From a virus, in the IMG/VR virus record IMGVR_UViG_3300020122_000353, positions 1 to 48,839 of that record: a stretch of DNA of 48,839 nucleotides; one strand, 5' to 3'. Positions within the stretch are counted from its first letter, which is position 1, and each line of letters opens with the position of its first letter. A model generated the notes under the pieces. It did not search any database. It saw only the letters and a program-made list of their open reading frames with translations, and had not been told where the DNA came from. Shown piece by piece: positions 8,445-16,371 of the stretch. The position numbers and the translations under genes are program-made.

Positions 8445-8627
8445 CTACTTTCCCTTCTTAACAGCTTGCTTTGCGGCCCAAAGAGCCCGCTTACGCACGC
8501 TTTTTTCGTGCATTTGCTCTTCCTTATCACGCTCTCCAGGTTCATAATAGTGTGGTCTGGTGGTCTCCCCTGGCATGGGCACGGGGGTGGGAAACTCAGA
8601 CTTCGGGGACGACCCAAAAAGAGACAT
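8445..8627 (-). CDS. Small basic hypothetical protein
   Basis: 60 aa with a Pro-rich N-terminal half (SSPKSEFPTPVPMPGE) and a basic helical C-terminus (KSVRKRALWAAKQAVKKGK). Tightly packed between two neighbours (3-nt gaps) in the packaging/head operon. Possibly a small head or DNA-binding accessory; no family recognised. Confidence 0.6.
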   Translation of the reverse strand: MSLFGSSPKSEFPTPVPMPGETTRPHYYEPGERDKEEQMHEKSVRKRALWAAKQAVKKGK

Positions 8628-8630
8628 GGG

Positions 8631-8930
8631 CTAGTACCCTTTCTTAGACTTTTTGCCCTTGCCGCCAACTGAACTCGGAATTTTCCCCATTTTGAGCGAC
8701 GGAGACATTGAGGATTTTTCCTTCGGAGCCGAACCCTTAGCCATTTTTGGCGCGCCCTTAGCAGGAGCTTTCTTCGGGGTTGAAGCCATCACGTTCTCTT
8801 TACCGTGCACGGGCTTTTTGCCCAAGAGTTCTTTACCCTTAATGGCCGGCGCACTCGCATGGCCGGGGGACGGAAGTTTTCCGCCAGGTTTACGGCCGCG
8901 CTGCGTCTTCATAGAACTTTTGCTGGTCAT
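8631..8930 (-). CDS. Lys/Pro/Ala-rich low-complexity basic protein
   Basis: 99 aa, about a quarter Lys plus Arg, with Pro-Ala-Lys repeats and KGKKSKKGY at the end. It looks intrinsically disordered and histone-like and may bind packaged or unpackaged DNA. It lies between TerL and portal. Function is inferred from composition only. Confidence 0.6.
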   Translation of the reverse strand: MTSKSSMKTQRGRKPGGKLPSPGHASAPAIKGKELLGKKPVHGKENVMASTPKKAPAKGAPKMAKGSAPKEKSSMSPSLKMGKIPSSVGGKGKKSKKGY

Positions 8931-8931
8931 G

Positions 8932-9123
8932 TTATTGCCCCATCAGGTCACAAAGGTGTTTACGATCCTTCTCCCCGCTGCGCGGTGCCCCCTGCTGGTT
9001 CATATGGGAACCGAGGGACTCCGATTTCTCGGCATGGGGGGCTTCTCCCTGGTTCATAAATGAATTCAGCGTCTTTGGGCGCTCCGTGAGGCGGCCCTGG
9101 TTGGGAAGGATTTTATCGGCCAT
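8932..9123 (-). CDS. Small hypothetical protein with internal repeat
   Basis: 63 aa from ATG 9123. It contains an imperfect duplication: NSFMNQGEAPHAEKSESL and GSHMNQQGAPRSGEKDRK. Hydrophilic, no motif recognised. It sits 19 nt downstream of the TerL stop and 1 nt before the next start. Confidence 0.55.
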   Translation of the reverse strand: MADKILPNQGRLTERPKTLNSFMNQGEAPHAEKSESLGSHMNQQGAPRSGEKDRKHLCDLMGQ

Positions 9124-9142
9124 AGTACACCTACTATACCCC

Positions 9143-10873
9143 CTACAAACCCATGAGTCCAGCGCCACGTCGAGTGGGCTCGTGTGATACCACGTCGAGA
9201 CCCAAGTATGACCGCTGGGCCTCATCAATGTTTAGTCCTTCGGACTCGAACTCACGCCGCTCCTGCGCGGCCTCAATCTCTTCAATGGGCGTCGCCGCTA
9301 TCGCGGCAAGCTCGCCTTCGTACGCGCGGGCCATGGAAAAGGCGTCAATAACGTCGTCCTTATTGTCGATAAGGTACGGGTACTTTACAAGTTGCTGCAC
9401 AAGCTTATGCGTATCCTCGCGATTGATGAAGACGCGGCCGGCGCGGAGCACGGGTTCCAGAGCTTCGATCTGGGCGGCTTTTGAGTTCATGCCACGCGGG
9501 GCGAGTCGGGGGTCTTCCAGTATCCGGCGGCGGTCTTGCCGTGGGTTGAACCCCACCACCCGCGTTTGTAGCCCAACATCGTGAAGAGCTGCCTCAAGTA
9601 GGGGGGCGCTCATATCCGCGTTTTCTTGCGCTATAAGCTCAGGGCGATACTTCAACGAAAGGTTTACGATAAATTGCAGGCGGTCGGTTGGCAACTTCTT
9701 AACACCAAATGCCGCTAGGACCCACCAGTTTCCATCCCGATCAAAGCCGATCACCACGATGCCCGTCTCATCAGAACGCGGCCCGACTGTGGGGGCCGGG
9801 TCAATGAGGATGCATGTCCGTAGCGACAGGGATTCGCCGAACCGGAACTTCAGTTCACGGTTCTCTGGGGTGTCTAACAGTCGAAGATTACCGTAGGGCC
9901 CCCCGACAAACTCCCCATCGAAATACCGTATATACGCAAGGGTGAAGATATTCTCGCCCTCGGCGCGGCATTCGTTCAGGATGAGTGAGGAGAACATCTT
10001 CGCCGTCAGTCGCTTACGATACGCTTCGATCTCGCCCTCGGGAAGAATTTTCGGGAACCTGGCCTTATTTTGCTCGTTATACGCGCCCCATATGATCTTG
10101 TGCCACATGGGCGGGTCCCCCGCCATGATGCGCTTCTCGTCCTCCTCAATGATCCAACCATAGACGTCATTATCTCCCCAACGGGTGCCGATGACGAGGA
10201 GTGAGGCATGCTCCTCCATGATTGGGATAAACGTCAGAATCTTCGCTCGCGCGTCTTCCATGATGTCCGGGGACTCGAAGTTCACCTCGTGGACAAGGTC
10301 ATCGCAGATCACCATGTCTAAATGGGCGCCGTTCTTAGAAGAATCGAGTCCAGACGTATCAATTGTCGGCTCATTGAAGGGTATGCTACGCCCACCGCGT
10401 GTGATGTACTCCTTCGTCCACTCAACGTACTTGCCGCGTGGCTCACCACATACATCTTTGTACGTGGGATTCTGCTCCATCGCGTCGCACACGCCGCGCA
10501 GGGAGTTCTTGGCATCCTTGATCGTAGCGCGGCAGAGGAGGGAGCGGAAATCGGGGTCGATCTCAACCGCGAAGGTGAGAAGGGCTTTCACAAATGACGT
10601 TTTGCGCGTTTTGCGCGACATGAGAAGCATCACGAAAAGTCGCTTGTCACTACTCAGGGACGTCGGTAGACGGGTTCGACCGTTATCTTCCCGCCAACGC
10701 CGTATGTTGGGCGTATCAGGGAGGGAGGCTTCTAGATTATCCGCTACCACTTCGTACGGGTCCGGCGTAAGTTCCGGCCCACCGCACATCTGCGTGATCT
10801 GCAAGAAATGCCAAAAAGACCGGAAGAGGTATTTTTTCTTGTTAGCTCTAGCGTACGATACAAAATCACCCAC
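9143..10873 (-). CDS. terL: Terminase large subunit (TerL)
   Basis: 576 aa packaging ATPase-nuclease. The ATPase domain has a deviant Walker A (SRKTRKTS, residues 86-93, K91), Walker B with DD at 191-192 (MVICDD) and the coupling motif IGTRW (228-232). The RNase H-fold nuclease has D358 (LIDPAP), D368 (RSDETG) and the terminal acidic motif DDVIDAF (506-512). GTG start at 10873 overlaps the upstream stop. Missing Walker A glycines with retained KT/S is known in TerL families. Confidence 0.9.
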   Translation of the reverse strand: MGDFVSYARANKKKYLFRSFWHFLQITQMCGGPELTPDPYEVVADNLEASLPDTPNIRRWREDNGRTRLPTSLSSDKRLFVMLLMSRKTRKTSFVKALLTFAVEIDPDFRSLLCRATIKDAKNSLRGVCDAMEQNPTYKDVCGEPRGKYVEWTKEYITRGGRSIPFNEPTIDTSGLDSSKNGAHLDMVICDDLVHEVNFESPDIMEDARAKILTFIPIMEEHASLLVIGTRWGDNDVYGWIIEEDEKRIMAGDPPMWHKIIWGAYNEQNKARFPKILPEGEIEAYRKRLTAKMFSSLILNECRAEGENIFTLAYIRYFDGEFVGGPYGNLRLLDTPENRELKFRFGESLSLRTCILIDPAPTVGPRSDETGIVVIGFDRDGNWWVLAAFGVKKLPTDRLQFIVNLSLKYRPELIAQENADMSAPLLEAALHDVGLQTRVVGFNPRQDRRRILEDPRLAPRGMNSKAAQIEALEPVLRAGRVFINREDTHKLVQQLVKYPYLIDNKDDVIDAFSMARAYEGELAAIAATPIEEIEAAQERREFESEGLNIDEAQRSYLGLDVVSHEPTRRGAGLMGL

Positions 10874-11060
10874 GCGGCATCTGCGCTTCGGCCTCGTCGG
10901 CGTAAACTAATAAGTCTTGGGCCGCTTCTCGGATCGTTCGTGGGCAGAACACGCCGGAGTTATCGGTGCCGTCGGAAAACCTAATGCCCACACGTACGGT
11001 GCCATGATCTACCTCATAGTAGAGAACACATTTGCCGTCAGGGAGTGGCGCGTCCTTCAT
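10866..11060 (-). CDS. Small hypothetical protein upstream of TerL
   Basis: 64 aa from ATG 11060, which overlaps the upstream stop (ATATGA). Predicted beta-rich N-terminus (KCVLYYEVDHGTVRVGIRF) and a helical acidic C-terminus. It overlaps the TerL start by 8 nt, so translation is probably coupled to TerL. No family recognised. Confidence 0.6.
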   Translation of the reverse strand: MKDAPLPDGKCVLYYEVDHGTVRVGIRFSDGTDNSGVFCPRTIREAAQDLLVYADEAEAQMPRG

Positions 11061-11269
11061 ATACCACCATTGATAACAAACGCCCGAGAGTCGTCTATAG
11101 CCTTGCGCCGAAGGATAACATCCTGCGCCGTTATGCTGTTTTGCGGAAAGCTCCTGTTCCAATCCCCAACGTCCGCTAAAGTTTCGAACTGAACGCGTCC
11201 CATGGCGCCCACTTGTAGGGCGCACCGCTCAATAAGGTTGAATCGTCTGCGATCTTCGCTAATGTCCAT
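11057..11269 (-). CDS. Small hypothetical protein, packaging region
   Basis: 70 aa from ATG 11269, overlapping the end of the upstream gene by 11 nt. Charged N-terminus (MDISEDRRRFNLIERCALQ), otherwise no clear motif. Retained because it fills the space between two coupled genes without a gap. Confidence 0.55.
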   Translation of the reverse strand: MDISEDRRRFNLIERCALQVGAMGRVQFETLADVGDWNRSFPQNSITAQDVILRRKAIDDSRAFVINGGI

Positions 11270-11942
11270 CAGAAAGAGCCTTTCTACCGGACAGCTCGTC
11301 AAATTCCGACTCCGTAAGCATCTCGCGAGCCATTTGGAAAAATTGTCGAATCTCATCTTTTGACGGGAGCTGTGTGACATTCTTTAGTTGTTTCTTCCCG
11401 TCGGCTATCGAATCCCGCAAAGCGCGGCGCTCGCGGCGCTGCATATCTATTTTCTTTTGCGTCGTACGATCCGACAGGAAGCGCAGGGATGCGTCAAGGA
11501 GAAGTTTTTCGGTCTTTATGCGGTCATCATATTCATCGAAGTTTTCCCCGTTGGCCGCACGCTTATCTAATTCTTCAATCTTCGCAACGGCAAGGGAAGC
11601 TATCCGCTCTTCCGCCTCGGCACGCTTTCGGTACTCCACCTTGTCCAATAAAAATCTGACGGAGTCCTCGTCATACATACCCTGTGCGGCTATGCGAACG
11701 GTCGCTTCCCTTAAACATGACTCGGCCATGTTTAAGCTTATGACATACGCTTTAACAACGAGGTCATGCGGCGAATGTTCCCCTTGTTCTCCGCGTTTCG
11801 TACGGAGAATATCGTAGGCAGCGCAAAAGCGGGCCCCTTCTAGGGTGCCGCGCCAAGGACCATGTACATACTCGTCTTGATCTTCCGGGCGTACCGAAGT
11901 GCTCCACCATCTTTCGAACACTTCCTCGGTAAGATCGAGCAT
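11259..11942 (-). CDS. Helical protein, possible terminase small subunit
   Basis: 227 aa, strongly helical and charged, with a long coiled-coil-like middle (KRAEAEERIASLAVAKIEELDKRA region) and a basic segment RRERRALRDS. It lies two small genes upstream of TerL, where the DNA-recognising small subunit is usually encoded. No HTH is obvious at the N-terminus, so the call is positional. Confidence 0.45.
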   Translation of the reverse strand: MLDLTEEVFERWWSTSVRPEDQDEYVHGPWRGTLEGARFCAAYDILRTKRGEQGEHSPHDLVVKAYVISLNMAESCLREATVRIAAQGMYDEDSVRFLLDKVEYRKRAEAEERIASLAVAKIEELDKRAANGENFDEYDDRIKTEKLLLDASLRFLSDRTTQKKIDMQRRERRALRDSIADGKKQLKNVTQLPSKDEIRQFFQMAREMLTESEFDELSGRKALSDGH

Positions 11943-11944
11943 AA

Positions 11945-12148
11945 CTACACCTTTTTGGAGGCTTTCTTCGCTTTTTTGTTGGTGAGTTTGTTGGATTGAC
12001 CGCTTTGTTTAAGGCCGATGGCAATTTCCTGGGCGCGGGTGCGGTCCTTGTGATGTGGCCCAGCCTTAAGATCATGCATGGCGGCGGCCATGACTTTTTG
12101 CTTCTTGGCCTTCGGGGATTTCTTACTCGCAGGCTTTGGTAGAGGCAT
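11945..12148 (-). CDS. Lys-rich small protein (DUF6496-like)
   Basis: 67 aa from ATG 12148. The pattern KQKVMAAAMHDLKAG ... RAQEIAIGLKQSG followed by a very basic tail (KKAKKASKKV) resembles small Lys-rich proteins grouped as DUF6496, common in phages. Probably nucleic-acid binding; function unknown. Confidence 0.55.
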   Translation of the reverse strand: MPLPKPASKKSPKAKKQKVMAAAMHDLKAGPHHKDRTRAQEIAIGLKQSGQSNKLTNKKAKKASKKV

Positions 12149-12150
12149 GA

Positions 12151-12372
12151 TTATTTGCCCTTCTGAGAAGCAACGTACTTCTTCCACTCGCCAGGGTCCA
12201 TGCCGACCTTCTTAGGACGATCAATACCGAAGGCCTTCCTCGTACCAGCGTAAAAGTTTTGTAGGCCACGACCGAGGTTGCCAATCTTGTCGTTAAGGTC
12301 TGACTTGTCTTTGGCGATACCGCCCCCGCCGAAATCCTTCTTAACTTCGGAAACAAATTCGTCTTCAGCCAC
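12151..12372 (-). CDS. Small hypothetical protein
   Basis: 73 aa starting with GTG 12372, preceded by a strong ribosome site (GGAGGTGA). A Gly-rich patch (FGGGGIAKDK) is followed by a basic C-terminus. 2 nt before the next gene. No family recognised. Confidence 0.6.
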   Translation of the reverse strand: MAEDEFVSEVKKDFGGGGIAKDKSDLNDKIGNLGRGLQNFYAGTRKAFGIDRPKKVGMDPGEWKKYVASQKGK

Positions 12373-12523
12373 GACTCACCTCCATCAAGCGCGGATGATT
12401 TATGTCCCACTCTAAACGGCGGCGCCTCTCTTGGGGGGAAACGTTACCCGCTACTAAACGAGCTAAGAAACATTCATGCGCGCGCAGCGCAACGGAAATC
12501 CACGTTGTTGCAGAATTATCCAC
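12365..12523 (-). CDS. Small basic ORF filling an intercistronic gap
   Basis: 52 aa, GTG start at 12523 overlapping the upstream stop and TGA overlapping the next GTG. Arg-rich centre (PQERRRRLEWDINHP). Coupling at both ends and absence of any other candidate in the gap argue that it is real, but there is no homology support. Confidence 0.45.
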   Translation of the reverse strand: MDNSATTWISVALRAHECFLARLVAGNVSPQERRRRLEWDINHPRLMEVSRG

Positions 12524-12755
12524 CGAAATTCTCCTTCATGAATTTCTGTCCGCCCTTTTCAGCGAGACCACGCACGTCCTCAGCCTGGAGTGAGGACCCA
12601 CCGCGTTCCGCCTTGGTCTTCTTCGCCATGATCTTTCCGTACATCTCAGGGTCTTCTTTTTGCGCGTACTCACGCTGGGCGGAATAGTACCGCTTTTGGT
12701 AGTCGGCGCGAGACTCGCCCGCTTTGCGCGTAGGTGCCCAGTTCGGCTGTGCCAT
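12516..12755 (-). CDS. Small charged hypothetical protein
   Basis: 79 aa from ATG 12755. Hydrophilic, Lys/Glu/Tyr-rich and probably helical (SRADYQKRYYSAQREYAQKE), ending NFGG. Neighbours are small lysis-region genes. No family recognised. Confidence 0.6.
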   Translation of the reverse strand: MAQPNWAPTRKAGESRADYQKRYYSAQREYAQKEDPEMYGKIMAKKTKAERGGSSLQAEDVRGLAEKGGQKFMKENFGG

Positions 12756-12757
12756 GG

Positions 12758-12850
12758 CTATCGTAACTCCCAAAGCTTGGCGAATAGAAGCGCCGGTGGG
12801 ATTATAAAAATGGCCGCTAGCCCAAAAATCACCGCGTCGACGTACCACAT
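12758..12850 (-). CDS. 30-aa single-pass membrane peptide
   Basis: M-WYVDAVIFGLAAIFIIPPA-LLFAKLWELR: nearly the whole peptide is one transmembrane helix with a basic end. It starts 4 nt after the upstream stop and ends 2 nt before the next start. Its place a few genes after the lysozyme suggests a lysis accessory (small holin or spanin-like), which is inferred. Confidence 0.5.
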   Translation of the reverse strand: MWYVDAVIFGLAAIFIIPPALLFAKLWELR

Positions 12851-12854
12851 CGGT

Positions 12855-13265
12855 CTACAATCCCAACTGTTGGGCAACCGTACCGCCCGCCACAACCGCA
12901 ACCACATGGACGTCAAGCTCACGACCTCCGACCTTGAGCAGAGCGCGCCCAAGCGCCAAGGCCTGGCCACTCTCAAGGTTAGAGATTGCAGACGTTATGT
13001 TCGCCGCGTCTTTCAGGATAGATTCAATGGCGGAGTCAGCCTGCGTAATACCTGTGCCGCCTGGCAGCGAAGCGGCCAGGGCCGCGAAGTCGGCAACGAC
13101 CTGAGGCACGGACAACGGGGTCGCCTTCACGGTCTGCTCAATAGCCGAGATAACCGGAGGCGCTGAGGCGATCACGTTCAAAAGCGGGGAAGGGATCGCT
13201 ACACCGGCGTTGCTGAGAGCTTCGGCTGCCAAGGCAGCGTTACTTACAATCTGGAAAACATTCAC
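12855..13265 (-). CDS. Ala/Val-rich hypothetical protein in lysis region
   Basis: 136 aa, rich in Ala, Val, Ser and Leu, predicted helical with amphipathic or weakly hydrophobic stretches, no strong signal peptide. Overlaps the upstream stop by 4 nt. It could be a membrane-associated lysis factor or a virion protein; no family recognised. Confidence 0.55.
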   Translation of the reverse strand: MNVFQIVSNAALAAEALSNAGVAIPSPLLNVIASAPPVISAIEQTVKATPLSVPQVVADFAALAASLPGGTGITQADSAIESILKDAANITSAISNLESGQALALGRALLKVGGRELDVHVVAVVAGGTVAQQLGL

Positions 13266-13600
13266 GGTTTTGACTCCGGCGGGGTAAAAGGGGATGGTGT
13301 CACTATAGCACCTGTGTACAGGTGGCTGCTAGCGCCGGCCGATACAACTGCCGTACCATGCATATTGCCTGAATCAATGCTGCTGAATACAGCGGTTTGG
13401 GCCGGGGCGTCGTTAGAAGGAGACCCAAGAATTCGAAGAACCTGGCCACCCACAAGTCCCGTGATCGACAGCGCAGCGAGCACGTTATGGGCATGCGGTC
13501 CTATGACCACGACCAGCGCGGCTTGGAACCCTTGGTCGGCGGCTAACGCCGAAACCCCCACAAGCGTGGAAACTATCGCGGCTGCATCTAACTTATGCAC
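13262..13600 (-). CDS. Putative holin-like membrane protein
   Basis: 112 aa with GTG start at 13600 overlapping the upstream stop. Two hydrophobic stretches (IVSTLVGVSALAADQGF and AALVVVIGP ... LAALSITGLVGG) are followed by a Thr/Ser/Pro-rich hydrophilic tail. The two-helix layout and position two genes after the lysozyme fit a class II holin. An upstream ATG would add a segment that reads as another frame of the previous gene. Confidence 0.45.
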   Translation of the reverse strand: MHKLDAAAIVSTLVGVSALAADQGFQAALVVVIGPHAHNVLAALSITGLVGGQVLRILGSPSNDAPAQTAVFSSIDSGNMHGTAVVSAGASSHLYTGAIVTPSPFTPPESKP

Positions 13601-13862
13601 GGGTTTCCTCCTTGGGTGCTTCTTGGGTGGAACCGCCGCTTGGAGCACCTGACAAGTGCCCATGCAGGGCGGCAAAAAGCTCACCGATCACTGCGCGAGC
13701 CACAGACGCGATAAACTCCGGGGAGGCTGCAACCACAGCGGCGGCGGGGACCTGAACGGTTGAACCGTCTGGCTGCGGAAGCGTAACCGCAGAAAGTTGT
13801 CGGGCCTGACTTTTACCGATTATGGGAATAATGTTGCCACCTGGTATCTGAGCTTCCATCAT
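13593..13862 (-). CDS. Hypothetical protein between lysozyme and holin candidate
   Basis: 89 aa. Beta-like N-terminus (QLSAVTLPQPDGSTVQVPA), an amphipathic helix (SPEFIASVARAVIGELFAAL) and a disordered acidic tail. Coupled to both neighbours by overlaps. Function unknown. Confidence 0.55.
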   Translation of the reverse strand: MMEAQIPGGNIIPIIGKSQARQLSAVTLPQPDGSTVQVPAAAVVAASPEFIASVARAVIGELFAALHGHLSGAPSGGSTQEAPKEETRA

Positions 13863-14452
13863 CAGCCTCCTAGAATATCGGACCCGTCACCGTACGGGCT
13901 ACAAAAAAGAGAAGTTCGCATCATAGCTTCGTCGCGCAGCGCGCGATTACCCACTTGCCGCGCCCAAAGTGATTCAGCCAAGGCGTTAGCCACGACGCCA
14001 AACCAGTTGTGTGCGCCCGTGTCGTCTCCGCTGTTCTTTAATCCCTGGGCCTTAGCTATGGCGGCACGGGTGTTTACAAACCCCAGCCAACCCCGCTGCC
14101 CCAAGTTGTACTCCAAGTCAACAACAACGACCTGACGGGCGGGGGCCAAAGAATAAAAAATGCCGGTCGGCAGGGAGGCGGATGCGGCCTGTATGTAGCT
14201 CGGCAGAATCCGATCGAACAGCTTATCTGAAACGTCTTGCGTAATCGATGCATGCTCATCTAGCACGGCATTTGGATTCGGGCAGCCGGCGGCGGCTAGG
14301 TCGGCGCATACCTCGTCCCGGTCGGCTTTCTGTAAATTGTACCCCTTCCCAACCGTCCAAAATCCCATCGTATCCTGGTATGGGGTGAGACGGTCACCTT
14401 CGTTGATGCCGATGCGCCGGACAATTTCATGGAGCGTATCAGGTGTTATCAT
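13862..14452 (-). CDS. Endolysin, T4-type lysozyme (GH24)
   Basis: 196 aa from ATG 14452. The GH24 catalytic triad is visible as E18, D27 and T33 in INEGDRLTPYQDTMGFWTVG, with the T4 lysozyme spacing (E+9 D, +6 T). A later NLGQRGWLGF segment is also typical of the family. No signal peptide, so release should need a holin; candidates lie downstream. The longer start at 14500 overlaps the preceding gene too far. Confidence 0.9.
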   Translation of the reverse strand: MITPDTLHEIVRRIGINEGDRLTPYQDTMGFWTVGKGYNLQKADRDEVCADLAAAGCPNPNAVLDEHASITQDVSDKLFDRILPSYIQAASASLPTGIFYSLAPARQVVVVDLEYNLGQRGWLGFVNTRAAIAKAQGLKNSGDDTGAHNWFGVVANALAESLWARQVGNRALRDEAMMRTSLFCSPYGDGSDILGG

Positions 14453-14777
14453 CCCAACCCTCAAGCTTTCCGAACAACTTGTCTTCATGCACAACCGCAA
14501 CGCGCACGTCTCTACCGCTGATAATCACGTTGTACCAGTCGTACGCCATAAAGGGGAAAATGACCACGTCTCCGACCTGGACATCAACGCATGATGGATG
14601 GGTCTTGAGCACGCGTGCATGAGACGGGTAGAGTCCTTGGTTGAATGGCACATACAAGCCGTTTATTTGGTGCGCGTCTTGGTCCTCGTCCTCGCCGCCA
14701 AGAAATGGGTGAATGAGACACTCACGTGGGCGTAGGGGGAGCAGCGGATCGATGTCATATGGAGATGCGGCTATCAC
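14439..14777 (-). CDS. Cpn10/GroES-like protein (divergent)
   Basis: 112 aa. The layout is that of a co-chaperonin barrel: LLPLRPRECLIHP start, a mobile-loop-like region with INGLYVP, then ARVLKTHPSCVDVQVGDVV, IFPFMAYDWYNVI and a final VVHEDKLFGKLEGW. This is closer to divergent phage Cpn10 such as T4 gp31 than to bacterial GroES. It would cap host GroEL to fold capsid protein. A second, more typical GroES lies at 42878-43204. Overlaps the lysozyme start by 14 nt. Confidence 0.6.
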   Translation of the reverse strand: MIAASPYDIDPLLPLRPRECLIHPFLGGEDEDQDAHQINGLYVPFNQGLYPSHARVLKTHPSCVDVQVGDVVIFPFMAYDWYNVIISGRDVRVAVVHEDKLFGKLEGWDDNT

Positions 14778-15043
14778 GGCATATCCCTCAGGTAAGCCGT
14801 TGATCCGTCTTTATGCATAGCGGGCATCTTTTTATTTTGCACGTACGATTTAAGGGCTTGCGCGTCGCACGCGGGCGCAATAAGTGCGTACGTGTTGGCG
14901 TTCGTTCTAACCGTACACCGTAGATACATGCCCCCATTGGGGGGCTCTACCCATGCGGCGGCACGGGCCCACTTCAGTGTTTCTCCGGCTGGTACAAAAG
15001 GAGTCAGCCCACGCGTAAACTCCTCCTCCACGTGAGCGATCAT
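14774..15043 (-). CDS. Small hypothetical protein
   Basis: 89 aa, ATG 15043 overlapping the upstream stop (ATATGA). Mixed alpha/beta with KWARAAAWVEPPNGGMYLRC in the middle. Coupled at both ends. No family recognised. Confidence 0.6.
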   Translation of the reverse strand: MIAHVEEEFTRGLTPFVPAGETLKWARAAAWVEPPNGGMYLRCTVRTNANTYALIAPACDAQALKSYVQNKKMPAMHKDGSTAYLRDMP

Positions 15044-15597
15044 ATCGGCTCCTCGTCAAAGTCCGGCTCGTCGCTCTGCGGCGGATCACTGTACAAGACG
15101 TCTGGGGGCGTGATGGTAGCTCCGCTTGGGAAGACCAGCGCCATATTACCCCGCTTCTTTGGGGCATCATCAAAGACGGTCTCAACCGACCGTGTAACAA
15201 CATCTTGTGACCGTGGTTGATACTGCTGCCGAAGCATAGGGTTTGCCGGCGGCCGAGGGTCAAACACAACAGGCATGGAGGGCCGATGCGTCACCGGATC
15301 AACATACGTTTCCTTGGGAACCCAACGGCCGGAATTCGCCGGGTCGAGGTCTGACTCTGAGCCCCACTTCTTGACGTACTCTAGTCCCTTTGTCAGAAGT
15401 GTCCGTAACGCTTCGGACACCGTACAGTCCCACTTCTCGGCGTACTCGATCACTTGTTCGTACTCACGCAACTTTAGCGTAAGGAGCATCTTCTTCTTGG
15501 CCTGTGATCGTAGCATGAGCTGCTTGTCACGCTCGAGAAGATCGGTGATTGTCGTCGGTTTGTTAGTTTTCGTCTTTGGAATGCGTGGCGAACTCAT
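15040..15597 (-). CDS. Ribbon-helix-helix-like DNA-binding protein
   Basis: 185 aa. Residues about 38-78 (MLLTLKLREYEQVIEYAEKW, then SEALRTLLTKGLEYVKK) have the strand-helix-helix pattern of RHH regulators. The remainder is Pro-rich and acidic, apparently disordered. Might regulate late transcription or act as a packaging accessory. Inference from pattern only. Confidence 0.5.
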   Translation of the reverse strand: MSSPRIPKTKTNKPTTITDLLERDKQLMLRSQAKKKMLLTLKLREYEQVIEYAEKWDCTVSEALRTLLTKGLEYVKKWGSESDLDPANSGRWVPKETYVDPVTHRPSMPVVFDPRPPANPMLRQQYQPRSQDVVTRSVETVFDDAPKKRGNMALVFPSGATITPPDVLYSDPPQSDEPDFDEEPI

Positions 15598-15740
15598 ATT
15601 TTGCCCCCGCTAAAGAACGCGATGATGGCCGCGAATACCGCTACGCCAACCACAATGCCGAGCGGGCTACGGCTCGTGCACAGTTGCACGCCCAAAATAG
15701 CGCCGCCGATAAACACAAACGTTGCCAAAAAAGTTATCAT
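15594..15740 (-). CDS. 48-aa two-TM membrane peptide (pinholin-like candidate)
   Basis: ATG at 15740 overlaps the upstream stop (ATGA). Two transmembrane helices, about residues 2-20 (ITFLATFVFIGGAILGVQL) and 28-43 (GIVVGVAVFAAIIAFF), with a short loop and a GGKI tail. Size and topology resemble pinholins or small two-TM accessory proteins. It is three genes before the lysozyme. Confidence 0.5.
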   Translation of the reverse strand: MITFLATFVFIGGAILGVQLCTSRSPLGIVVGVAVFAAIIAFFSGGKI

Positions 15741-16078
15741 GACAAATCCTCTCGCGGAACACTCGGTATTTCTTTCGCGCTGATCGCCGCCTCTACGCGC
15801 ACCGCTGGGGCAAAGCCGATAGACACGAGATACCCCGGATACCTTTCCGGCGTATCGGGTACCCGCTGCCTCTCGGAAACAACTTGGCGGAACATTGGGT
15901 CTTTCCAATCGGTGGCCGTGTGCACCCAGCACGTAACAATGTCTTGCACAAGACGCGCTCTACTCACACGGCGAAGCAACCTACTGTGCACGTTCATAGC
16001 ATCGGCAAGGACGCGGGGCAGTTGTATGGAGAACGTTACGAGGTCCGCTCCCGCATCGCCTTTGTTTGGTGTGCTCAT
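15737..16078 (-). CDS. Hypothetical protein, possible RHH regulator
   Basis: 113 aa. The N-terminal half (VTFSIQLPRVLADAMNVHSR, then RARLVQDIVTCWV) fits a strand followed by two helices, as in Arc/MetJ-like proteins, though weakly. Overlaps both neighbours by 4 nt. Function unknown. Confidence 0.5.
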   Translation of the reverse strand: MSTPNKGDAGADLVTFSIQLPRVLADAMNVHSRLLRRVSRARLVQDIVTCWVHTATDWKDPMFRQVVSERQRVPDTPERYPGYLVSIGFAPAVRVEAAISAKEIPSVPREDLS

Positions 16079-16371
16079 AATGATTTCTTCCGATCACTAT
16101 CCCGGCGAATAACGTCGATCGTCGTGGCCCATGGAGTAGGTATCGCGTTCACGTCTGCTGCGATGTAGCCGTCATCCGCAGGCCGATCATCCGTCGCGGC
16201 AAGGACAATTTTTTCATCGTTCTTGACGATGAGATACCCAACGGTGCGGCGTGTTGCGAGCGGGTACTTCTCCGCGCCCTCCATGGTCAACTGCCCTGAA
16301 GGACCGACCGCATCAAGCCACGTCACCTCGACGAGGTCCCATTTTTTCGGCTGCGGTTTACGCTGGGCCAT
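16075..16371 (-). CDS. Small hypothetical protein, probable beta-barrel
   Basis: 98 aa. After a basic N-terminus (MAQRKPQPKKW) comes a beta-rich core: DLVEVTWLDA ... TRRTVGYLIVKNDEKIVLAA. This pattern is common in small phage proteins of unknown function. Overlaps the upstream gene by 14 nt. Confidence 0.6.
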   Translation of the reverse strand: MAQRKPQPKKWDLVEVTWLDAVGPSGQLTMEGAEKYPLATRRTVGYLIVKNDEKIVLAATDDRPADDGYIAADVNAIPTPWATTIDVIRRDSDRKKSL

